From NCBI GenBank assembly GCA_016866415.1, contig VGML01000117.1, positions 1 through 6,584 of the forward strand: a stretch of DNA of 6,584 bases. The letters are read 5' to 3'. Positions 1 through 5,268 of the stretch are shown here, in pieces. Position numbers and translations under genes: made by a program. The notes under the pieces are model-generated. The model was not told the DNA's origin. It saw only the letters and a list, made by a program, of their open reading frames with translations, and made no database searches. The DNA is from Bacteroidota bacterium. Lineage in GTDB: Bacteria > Bacteroidota > Bacteroidia > Flavobacteriales_D > Crocinitomicaceae. Within the stretch, counting starts at the first letter, position 1. Each line of letters opens with the position of its first letter.

Positions 1-264
1 ATTATTCAATCTTGGAATTTGAACAAGCAACAAATTGGAATAGAAATAGATATGGATTGCATTGCGAATATGCCGAGTTCAGCATTTAGTCCTTCGGGCT
101 GGAGCTTGGATCAAGTTAGAACCTATTTAATGCATATTATTCCGAAAATTGAACAATTAGCCTATGTACACTTGCCTGAGGCGGCACCAAAAGATGAACT
201 TGAAAATCGGCTAGTTGGCAAGGCTTTGACCTATTTAGTTCGAGATATTGTTAATCAGACTTAA
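1..264 (+). CDS. Arginase/formimidoylglutamase-family ureohydrolase, C-terminal part (5' end outside window)
   Basis: The frame is open from the first base and ends at TAA, so only the last 87 codons are present. An internal TTG at 19 is not a credible start. Seen: E-I-D-M-D near in-window residues 15-19, which matches the DxD metal-binding pair (D17, D19) of the ureohydrolase superfamily. It is followed by N-M-P-S-S-A and a P-S-G-W segment like those of Bacteroidota formimidoylglutamase-type proteins. Further on is Y-V-H-L-P-E-A-A-P, whose E60 fits the conserved glutamate after the last core strand. Family knowledge: these enzymes use two manganese ions to hydrolyse a guanidino- or formimino-type C-N bond (arginase, agmatinase, HutG) in the cytoplasm. 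The fragment does not settle the substrate. No hut or arginine gene is visible nearby. The family call is fairly firm; the exact enzyme is not. Confidence 0.75.
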   Translation: MIQSWNLNKQQIGIEIDMDCIANMPSSAFSPSGWSLDQVRTYLMHIIPKIEQLAYVHLPEAAPKDELENRLVGKALTYLVRDIVNQT

Positions 265-267
265 CTA

Positions 268-299
268 TTTGTTTTTCTCTAATTTATTTAATACATTTA
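268..299 (+). promoter_or_regulatory. Bacteroidota-type promoter for the patatin-like gene
   Basis: TTTG at 268-271 (-33 element) is followed after 20 bp by TACATTTA at 292-299, which matches 7 of 8 positions of the TAnnTTTG -7 element. Transcription would start near 306, leaving a leader of about 7 nt before the ATG at 313. That is compatible with a gene lacking a Shine-Dalgarno sequence. The call rests on motif and spacing only, and AT-rich DNA gives such matches by chance fairly often. Confidence 0.45.
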
Positions 300-305
300 G
301 AGAAA
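274..305. repeat. Perfect 9-bp inverted repeat over the promoter (operator or hairpin)
   Basis: TTTCTCTAA (274-282) and TTAGAGAAA (297-305) are perfect inverted copies separated by 14 bp. Their centres are 23 bp apart, about two helical turns. The left arm sits in the promoter spacer, and the right arm covers the end of the -7 element and the expected transcription start. This fits an operator for a dimeric repressor. It could instead be a weak terminator for the ureohydrolase gene, but the stem is AT-rich and no T-run follows it. Confidence 0.4.
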
Positions 306-312
306 TCAATTT

Positions 313-2532
313 ATGCTCAAAAAAATTGTCTTGATTCGAGATTTTTTTCCGTTTCGACTAATTCAGTCGCAACTGAAGTATAATTTTTTCGGATTAATTT
401 ATTGGGTCATTCTTTTCTTAATTATTTCGGAATCATTAGGCTATGCTTTTGGAATCCCATTTCTATTTTTTTCACCTGAATATTTAGGCAAGATAAGTTG
501 TCTTAGTTTTTTATTCCTTGGATTTAGTATTGGTGGATTCACAATGGCATATAACGTTTATAGTTATACGAAAATTGGCCCTAGATTTCCTTTCTTAATT
601 GTTGTTTCAACGCCTTTCTTTCGATTTTGCATTAACAACTCGTTGATCCCACTCGTATTCATCGTTTTTTATCTGTTTAAAATGACAAAATTCCTTCTTA
701 ATGAGGAACTGGCGAATTCCTCACAAGTAGCCCTTTATTCTGCGTCTTTTATTCTTGGTTTCTTAATTTTCATTGCCTTTTCGATTTTATATTTTTTCCC
801 TTTACGTAGAAATAAAGATCAAAATGATGATGATGACGAAAGCTCTCAAAATCCAGTTTCGTCTGTAGCTGTTAAAGGGGATAAATGGTATAATTACTTC
901 CGTTCGGAATCAAAAAGACCGATTTATTATTTTGGAAGAAAATTCAAGATTTACAAGAGCAGAAGTATTCAGCATTTGGATCAAGAAATAATCGAGCAAA
1001 TTTATGGTCAAAATAGAATTAATGCGATCATTTTCGAAGCGATAACGTTGCTTGCATTTTTGGGTATGGGTTTTTTTCGAAATTACTCGTTTTTCGAAAT
1101 GCCAGCGGCAGTTAGTATTGTTACGCTTCTAACCATTATTTCCATGTTGTTTAGCGCTCTGATTTCTTGGTTTCATCGGTGGGCTTATCCGCTAATTGTT
1201 GGCTCTATTATAGGTATGTCATATTTAAGTACAGTAACTCCATTCTTTAAATACACCAGTTATGCTATTGGTTTGGATTATCAAAAGAATAAACGAACCG
1301 AATATACGGTAGAAAATATTTCGAAAAATGGGTTGGATTCTGTTGATTTGGCTAATTCCAAACTTGGGATATACCAAATGTTGGAAAATTGGAAAAAAAA
1401 TCAACAAATCAAGAAGCCTAAATTGATTATTCTAAATACCTCTGGTGGTGGTTCTCGAAGTGCTTTGTGGACGATGGTTGTCATTGGGAATTGTGATAAA
1501 GCCCTTCAAAATAAGCTATCAAATCGACTTCAACTCATTGCTGGTGCTTCCGGCGGAATGGTTGGTGCAGCTTATTATCGCGAATTGATTTTGATGGAAA
1601 AAACAAATCAAATTTCATCAAAATTCAATAAGGAATATCAAGCAAATATTTCCAAGGATTTACTCAATAAACTTGCCTTTTCCGCTTCGACAAATGATTT
1701 GTTGATCCGATATAAAAGAATGGATTATAACAAGCACTCCTACACATTAGAACGAGGGGCCGCGTTTGAAGCACATTTGCATCAAAACCTCAATAATTTT
1801 TTGGAACATCCACTCGGTTATTACCAGTCTTTTGAGCAAAAAGGGCAAATTCCACTCATGATTTTTAGTCCGACCATTATCAATGACGGTCGCCGTTTGT
1901 TGATTTCATCTCAGAATCTCAGCTACATAGTTAGCAAAAGAAATGGGAATTCGGTATTTGAAAACATTGATTATCAAACTTTCTTTAAGGAAAATGATCC
2001 GAATTCGATTCGATTTTCTAGTGTACTTAGGGCAAATGCTACCTTTCCTCTTGTTATGCCGATGATTACGATGCCAACCAAACCAGAAATTCAATTGATG
2101 GATGCAGGAATTCGGGATAATTATGGCGGAAAAGTCACTATTGATTATTTGTTCGCAATGAGCGATTGGATAAAGAAAAATACCTCAGGAGTAATAATTG
2201 TTGAAACACGTGACACCAAACGAATTTTAAACGATGAAGCTTACAATGATATTTCGCTTATGGATAAAATCACATTGCCTTTTGGCAACATGATTACTAA
2301 TTTTACACGAACGCAAGATTTTGATCAAGAGCAATTGATGAAATTTTGTACAAAGAGTTTTAATTTTCCAGTTGATATTGTTACGTTTAATTTACGTGAA
2401 CGTTCAAAAGACCGCATTTCCTTATCTTGGCATTTGACGAAACGAGAAAAAAGGAAAATAGCTAAAGCATTTTATAGTAAAGAAAATCAAGTTATGTTGG
2501 CTAAACTAGAGGAATTACTTCTTGGACATTGA
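313..2532 (+). CDS. Patatin-like phospholipase family protein with N-terminal multi-pass membrane region
   Basis: 739 aa from ATG 313 to TGA. The N-terminal half is strongly hydrophobic, with about seven membrane segments by eye near residues 24-48, 58-83, 108-124, 138-163, 236-254, 264-287 and 290-308. A polar linker at about 165-235 carries a run of four aspartates (172-175). The C-terminal half, from about 368, is a patatin domain. S-G-G-G-S-R (377-382) is the oxyanion-hole loop, G-A-S-G-G (411-415) is the GxSxG nucleophile elbow with Ser413, and D-A-G (597-599) supplies catalytic Asp597, so the Ser-Asp dyad looks intact. Family knowledge: such domains hydrolyse acyl esters of lipids. Here the enzyme would be anchored in the inner membrane; the side on which the domain lies and the substrate cannot be read from the sequence. 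It has its own predicted promoter. Its last 18 bp overlap the opposing lipoprotein gene. The lipase-fold call is firm; activity is inferred. Confidence 0.88.
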   Translation: MLKKIVLIRDFFPFRLIQSQLKYNFFGLIYWVILFLIISESLGYAFGIPFLFFSPEYLGKISCLSFLFLGFSIGGFTMAYNVYSYTKIGPRFPFLIVVSTPFFRFCINNSLIPLVFIVFYLFKMTKFLLNEELANSSQVALYSASFILGFLIFIAFSILYFFPLRRNKDQNDDDDESSQNPVSSVAVKGDKWYNYFRSESKRPIYYFGRKFKIYKSRSIQHLDQEIIEQIYGQNRINAIIFEAITLLAFLGMGFFRNYSFFEMPAAVSIVTLLTIISMLFSALISWFHRWAYPLIVGSIIGMSYLSTVTPFFKYTSYAIGLDYQKNKRTEYTVENISKNGLDSVDLANSKLGIYQMLENWKKNQQIKKPKLIILNTSGGGSRSALWTMVVIGNCDKALQNKLSNRLQLIAGASGGMVGAAYYRELILMEKTNQISSKFNKEYQANISKDLLNKLAFSASTNDLLIRYKRMDYNKHSYTLERGAAFEAHLHQNLNNFLEHPLGYYQSFEQKGQIPLMIFSPTIINDGRRLLISSQNLSYIVSKRNGNSVFENIDYQTFFKENDPNSIRFSSVLRANATFPLVMPMITMPTKPEIQLMDAGIRDNYGGKVTIDYLFAMSDWIKKNTSGVIIVETRDTKRILNDEAYNDISLMDKITLPFGNMITNFTRTQDFDQEQLMKFCTKSFNFPVDIVTFNLRERSKDRISLSWHLTKREKRKIAKAFYSKENQVMLAKLEELLLGH

Positions 2533-2850
2533 AACATTTTCCAAGCTAACTACATAATCAACTTGACAATCGGCGGGAGACATGGCTCTGCTCAAGTTGA
2601 GGTTAAAATTTAAACTAAGACCTTCTTTCTTGAATTTTTCATCCAACTGAATGGGGAAGATAGTCTTACCTATATAATATGATAGATTGGAAACAAAACA
2701 TTGATTAATTTCAATATAATAAGGACAACCATTATTATTCAAATGAACTGTTCCTGTGTAAATAGTAGTTTCATTAGTTTGATTTGACTGCTGATTTTTA
2801 GCACTTCGGCAAGAATAAATCATCAAGAGAGCAATAATTAATTTATACAT
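2515..2850 (-). CDS. Small secreted lipoprotein of unknown function
   Basis: 111 aa. The N-terminus has a Lys at 3, a short hydrophobic stretch L-I-I-A-L-L-M-I-Y and then S-C, giving a signal peptidase II site with lipidated Cys14. Tyr at position -2 is slightly unusual. The residues after Cys14 (R-S-A-K-N) are not acidic, so the Bacteroidota surface-export signal is absent and a periplasm-facing location is more likely. The mature part has three more cysteines (42, 51, 95). It has G-T-V at 33-35, N-N-N-G-C-P-Y at 38-44 and a C-Q-V-D-Y-V-V-S-L-E-N-V end, and looks like a small beta-rich domain. I do not recognise a named family. It is convergent with the patatin-like gene and overlaps it by 18 bp. 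A TACATTTG -7 element lies just upstream. Signal peptide, promoter and intact length make it a real gene. Confidence 0.75.
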   Translation of the reverse strand: MYKLIIALLMIYSCRSAKNQQSNQTNETTIYTGTVHLNNNGCPYYIEINQCFVSNLSYYIGKTIFPIQLDEKFKKEGLSLNFNLNLSRAMSPADCQVDYVVSLENVSMSKK

Positions 2851-2863
2851 GTCAAACTTTTTT

Positions 2864-2871
2864 CAAATGTA
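2864..2871 (-). promoter_or_regulatory. -7 promoter element for the lipoprotein gene
   Basis: Read on the minus strand this is TACATTTG, an exact match to TAnnTTTG. It predicts a start of transcription near 2857, about 7 nt before the ATG at 2850. No TTTG stands at the usual -33 distance; the nearest candidate is a TTTC inside the terminator stem-loop, 15 bp upstream. The element lies directly downstream of the terminator, which would separate this gene from any transcript arriving from further upstream. Confidence 0.4.
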
Positions 2872-2875
2872 CAAA

Positions 2876-2899
2876 AAAAGAGGCCCGAAAGCCTCTTTT
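2876..2899 (-). terminator. Intrinsic terminator, best suited to minus-strand transcription
   Basis: A perfect 9-bp stem (AAAAGAGGC pairing with GCCTCTTTT) closes a 6-nt loop (CCGAAA on the plus strand, TTTCGG on the minus). Read on the minus strand the GC part of the stem is followed by seven T in a row and then GT. On the plus strand only four T follow before a C. It should therefore stop minus-strand RNA efficiently and may act weakly in the other direction. No conventional minus-strand gene ends here, so the terminated transcript must come from 2900-3030 or beyond. On the plus strand the nearest upstream gene is the patatin-like one, 344 bp away. Confidence 0.75.
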
Positions 2900-2919
2900 C
2901 AAATCAACCTGTAGCAAAG

Positions 2920-2985
2920 TTAATTTAGATCCTGTATTGCAATAACGTAAGACGCTTGCATTTGGTTACATCTTTGAATTAACAT
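2920..2985 (-). CDS. Possible 21-codon small ORF ahead of the orphan terminator
   Basis: On the minus strand an ATG at 2985 opens 21 codons (M-L-I-Q-R-C-N-Q-M-Q-A-S-Y-V-I-A-I-Q-D-L-N) ending in TAA. A second in-frame ATG at 2961 would give 13 codons. The stop lies 21 bp before the terminator stem. The strand and the closeness to a strong terminator are the only support. An ORF this short occurs by chance, and the DNA may instead encode a non-coding RNA. The stretch also holds an imperfect direct repeat (CCTGTAGCAA at 2908-2917, CCTGTATTGCAA at 2931-2942). I do not recognise the peptide. Confidence 0.2.
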   Translation of the reverse strand: MLIQRCNQMQASYVIAIQDLN

Positions 2986-3049
2986 TTTGACATTGATAAA
3001 GATTTTTTTTAGTCAAAAATTAAAATAAAGCTTGAAATATATTTGTTTC

Positions 3050-3928
3050 GTGATTCAGGTTAATACTTCAATAGAGGCTTTAGTCAAATTGATTGATGAT
3101 CCAGACGAAAATGTTTTTGGGCATGTAAAGGACCAATTATTAAAATGCGGTGTTGAGGCAATTCCATATTTAGAGCATTCATGGGAATATGATTACTTCG
3201 GTTTAATTTTTCAAACACGCGTTGAGCAAATCATTCAAGAAATTCAATTTGAAGAAACTAAGAATCAACTTACAAATTGGGTGAATTCATATGAAAAAGA
3301 TTTATTGGAAGGGGCAATTATTGTTTCGCGTTTTCAATATCCAAATTTAGATGACCAGAACATTCGAGACACGATTCAAGCAATCAGAAGAGATATTTGG
3401 TTGGAAATAAATGACAATCAAACCTTGTTTGAACAAATAAAAATTTTCAACAAAGTATTCTTTGGGCACTATCAATTTCAGGGTGATGCGAAGAATTTCC
3501 ATTCACCAGTAAATTCGTACATTAATACGGTTCTCGAAAGTAAAAAAGGAAATCCATTGAGTTTATGTTTAATTTATAGCGTAATAGCTCAATCACTTGA
3601 TCTTCCCGTATTCGGTGTAAATCTTCCCAATCATTTTGTGTTAGCTTGCATGGACTCAAATCATTCAAATTACCTCATTAATCAACAAAATGAATACGGT
3701 GTTTTGTTCTATATCAATGCATTCTCTAGAGGAAGCATTTTTGATGTGAATGAAATTAAGGACTTTTTATCAAAATATGATTTGCCAGTCAATCGCGAGT
3801 ATTTTGAACCTTGTTCGAATTCTGCAATCATCAAACGCATGTTGACTAACTTGATCGCGTCCTTCCAGCAAATAGGAAACGCTGAAAAGGTTGATCAATT
3901 GAAACAGTTACGTTCAATTATAAGTTAG
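3050..3928 (+). CDS. Transglutaminase-fold protein of the SirB1 type (Transglut_core2)
   Basis: About 292 aa from GTG 3050 to TAG. The frame is closed by TAA at 3026-3028 and has no early ATG, so the start is either GTG 3050 (product beginning M-I-Q-V-N-T) or TTG 3032 (six residues longer). I prefer GTG because the domain begins right after it. Residues ~8-45 are a helical, HEAT-like segment containing D-D-P-D-E. The core has N-P-L-S-L-C-L-I-Y (168-176), L-P-N-H-F-V-L-A with His195, and I-N-A-F-S-R-G around Asn223. These align with the N-P-I-S-L, G-H-F and D-P-F-N-G blocks of SirB1-like proteins. By my alignment no cysteine sits at the classical transglutaminase position (the nearest, Cys173, is several residues off) and the usual Asp is Asn. 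A non-catalytic or altered role is therefore likely. Function unknown; the family call is good. Confidence 0.8.
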   Translation: MIQVNTSIEALVKLIDDPDENVFGHVKDQLLKCGVEAIPYLEHSWEYDYFGLIFQTRVEQIIQEIQFEETKNQLTNWVNSYEKDLLEGAIIVSRFQYPNLDDQNIRDTIQAIRRDIWLEINDNQTLFEQIKIFNKVFFGHYQFQGDAKNFHSPVNSYINTVLESKKGNPLSLCLIYSVIAQSLDLPVFGVNLPNHFVLACMDSNHSNYLINQQNEYGVLFYINAFSRGSIFDVNEIKDFLSKYDLPVNREYFEPCSNSAIIKRMLTNLIASFQQIGNAEKVDQLKQLRSIIS

Positions 3929-3964
3929 TGTAATACACCCTAATTTTCTTTTCAACAATTCAAT

Positions 3965-3991
3965 TTTGAGCCCAATAGAATCTTATCTTTG
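3965..3991 (+). promoter_or_regulatory. Promoter for the DUF4494-pdxH-peptidase operon
   Basis: TATCTTTG at 3984-3991 is an exact TAnnTTTG match. It would start transcription near 3998, about 12 nt before the ATG at 4010. TTTG at 3965-3968 could be the -33 element, but the spacing of 15 bp is shorter than usual. The position supports ATG 4010 over the in-frame TTG at 3989, which would fall inside the promoter. Confidence 0.45.
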
Positions 3992-4009
3992 GAGACTAAA
4001 AATTACATT

Positions 4010-4624
4010 ATGAATAGTTGGTTTACCGTAAAGGTGAAATATACAAAACAGTTAGAAAACGGAACGTTTAAACGTGTCTCAGAGCCCTATTTATTGGCGG
4101 CGATGACTTTTACAGATGCCGAAGCGCGCATATATGAAGAGTTGGGTGCTACTATACGAGGTGAGTTTTTGGTTACCGGAATTTCAAGAACGGATATTCA
4201 CGACATTTTTTCATACGACGACGCGGATACCTGGTTTAAATGCAAGGTTTCTTATGATAAAATTGATGACGAAGCCGATAAGAAAAAAACAATTTCTCAA
4301 AACTTTTTGGTTTCTGCGACAAACGTTAAGGATGCTTACGAACGAATTATTGAAAGTCTTTCAACCTTAATGATTGATTTCAAAATCACATCAATCATTG
4401 CGTCGCCAATTGTTGAAATTTTCCCTTATCGGGAGGAAGATGTCGAGACTCCGAAAAAACGAGTTCAGCCGGTTGTTCAATACGAACCGCAAGCAATAGG
4501 TAAGATATTTAGTGCTTCGGGATTGGATTTTGATGATTTTCAAGAAGATACAACCGACGAGGAGGAAGATGAAGAAACTGAAAGTGAAATTTCTGATGAA
4601 TTCTCTGATTCAGACGAAGCATGA
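4010..4624 (+). CDS. DUF4494 domain-containing protein with acidic tail
   Basis: 204 aa from ATG 4010. The N-terminus M-N-S-W-F-T-V-K-V matches where this Bacteroidota family normally begins. Residues 4-67 and 75-138 are two copies of one unit: WF..KV.Y, then an S...L..A strand, then a helix with DA..RI.E.L, then F..T.I....I..IF. The strand-strand-helix-strand order suggests a duplicated small alpha/beta fold. Residues 139-170 are a linker. Residues 173-204 form a disordered-looking tail with 19 Asp or Glu in 32 and no basic residue. There is no signal peptide or membrane segment, so it is cytoplasmic. The family has no known function that I can cite. The stop overlaps the pdxH start (ATGA), suggesting translational coupling and possibly a role linked to vitamin B6 or to PdxH; that link is inference from context. 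Confidence 0.85.
   Translation: MNSWFTVKVKYTKQLENGTFKRVSEPYLLAAMTFTDAEARIYEELGATIRGEFLVTGISRTDIHDIFSYDDADTWFKCKVSYDKIDDEADKKKTISQNFLVSATNVKDAYERIIESLSTLMIDFKITSIIASPIVEIFPYREEDVETPKKRVQPVVQYEPQAIGKIFSASGLDFDDFQEDTTDEEEDEETESEISDEFSDSDEA
4019..4423 (+). repeat. Tandem internal duplication in the DUF4494 protein (protein level)
   Basis: Codons 4-67 (4019-4210) and 75-138 (4232-4423) align at an offset of 71-72 residues with nearly no gaps. Identical pairs include W4/W75, F5/F76, K8/K79, V9/V80, Y11/Y82, D36/D108, A37/A109, R40/R112, I41/I113, E43/E115, L45/L117, F53/F124, T56/T127, I58/I129, I63/I134, I66/I137 and F67/F138. The DNA copies have diverged, so the duplication is old and not a recent slippage event. 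Confidence 0.7.
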
Positions 4625-5268
4625 GCGAATGGATAAATAAATTGCGCGATAGCCACGCTGATTTTGACAAAGGCGGCTTGATTGATTCGTTGGTAACTAA
4701 TCCGTTCAAAGGATTTTCACTTTGGTTTGATGAGGCGATTACCAATAATGAAATCGAGGCAAATGCCTGTATAATATCGACCATTGAAGTCAGTACGTTG
4801 CAACCATCTTCGCGCATCGTATATTTGAAAGAGTTAAAAAATGAGCAATTCGTTTTTTATACAAATTATAAAAGTCAAAAGGGAACAGAACTTTTGGAGA
4901 ATCCGAAAGCTTCTTTGTTGTTTTTCTGGCCAGGACTGCAAAGGCAAGTTAGAATTGAAGGGTTGGTTAAAAAAGTTTCATTAGAGGAGAGTGACATTTA
5001 TTTTGCTTCTAGGCCAAGAGAAAGTCAACTGGGGGCGTGGGCGTCAAATCAATCTGAAGTTTTGAATAATCGAAATGACCTCATTAGTCGATTGGAAGAA
5101 TTTGATTTGAAATTCCCAAACGAGGTTCCGCGACCACCGCATTGGGGTGGGTATGGGCTGAGTCCGAATTTAATTGAATTCTGGCAGGGTCTTCCTTCGC
5201 GATTGCACGATCGGTTGGTTTTTCAAAAAACAGCCGAAAGTTGGTCTACATTCCGAAAAAATCCGTGA
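4621..5268 (+). CDS. pdxH: Pyridoxamine 5'-phosphate oxidase
   Basis: 215 aa, close to the 218 of E. coli PdxH. It oxidises pyridoxine or pyridoxamine 5'-phosphate to pyridoxal 5'-phosphate with FMN and oxygen, the last step of B6 salvage, as a cytoplasmic homodimer. Seen: R65-I-V-Y-L-K (FMN phosphate contact, K70), F-Y-T-N-Y-K-S-Q-K-G at 79-88, W-P-G-L-Q-R-Q-V-R-I-E-G at 103-114, Y127-F-A-S-R131-P-R-E-S135-Q-L-G-A-W-A-S, P-H-W-G-G-Y at 173-178, and E-F-W-Q-G with R194-L-H196-D-R. K70, Y127, R131, S135, R194 and H196 correspond to the known substrate-binding set, so the enzyme looks fully active. The C-terminus ends R-K-N-P where R-L-x-P is usual. Its ATG overlaps the DUF4494 stop and its TGA overlaps the next ATG, placing it in the middle of a coupled operon. 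Confidence 0.95.
   Translation: MSEWINKLRDSHADFDKGGLIDSLVTNPFKGFSLWFDEAITNNEIEANACIISTIEVSTLQPSSRIVYLKELKNEQFVFYTNYKSQKGTELLENPKASLLFFWPGLQRQVRIEGLVKKVSLEESDIYFASRPRESQLGAWASNQSEVLNNRNDLISRLEEFDLKFPNEVPRPPHWGGYGLSPNLIEFWQGLPSRLHDRLVFQKTAESWSTFRKNP

Noticed and set aside
824..840. GAT-rich run as a possible slippage-prone repeat
   Set aside because: Only about four near-repeats, encoding part of an acidic linker; too short to suggest phase variation.
1225..1407. 60-codon open frame on the minus strand inside the patatin-like gene
   Set aside because: It lies wholly within a well-supported coding region, and its translation shows no domain, signal or regulatory context.
1906..2094. 62-codon minus-strand open frame inside the patatin domain
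   Set aside because: It is opposite the conserved segment leading to the DAG motif, and its own composition is not protein-like.
2900..3031. Possible tRNA in the gap before the SirB1-like gene
   Set aside because: No cloverleaf, T-loop consensus or CCA-like acceptor could be found on either strand.
3989..4009. TTG start seven codons upstream for the DUF4494 protein
   Set aside because: It overlaps the predicted -7 element, and ATG 4010 gives the expected family N-terminus.
4116..4370. 84-codon plus-strand frame inside the DUF4494 gene
   Set aside because: The DUF4494 frame here is backed by the internal duplication; the alternative frame shows no recognisable features.
4509..4817. 102-codon minus-strand frame across the DUF4494-pdxH junction
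   Set aside because: It is antisense to two supported genes. Its Leu- and His-rich end is simply the complement of the acidic-tail codons.
5241..5267. TTG start nine codons upstream for the M16 peptidase
   Set aside because: It lies within pdxH; ATG 5268 overlaps the pdxH stop in a typical coupling arrangement and gives a normal N-terminus.
5260..5268. PdxH C-terminus ending R-K-N-P rather than R-L-x-P as a sign of a frameshift
   Set aside because: All catalytic and binding residues are present, the length is normal, and the final Pro is kept; a single substitution explains it.
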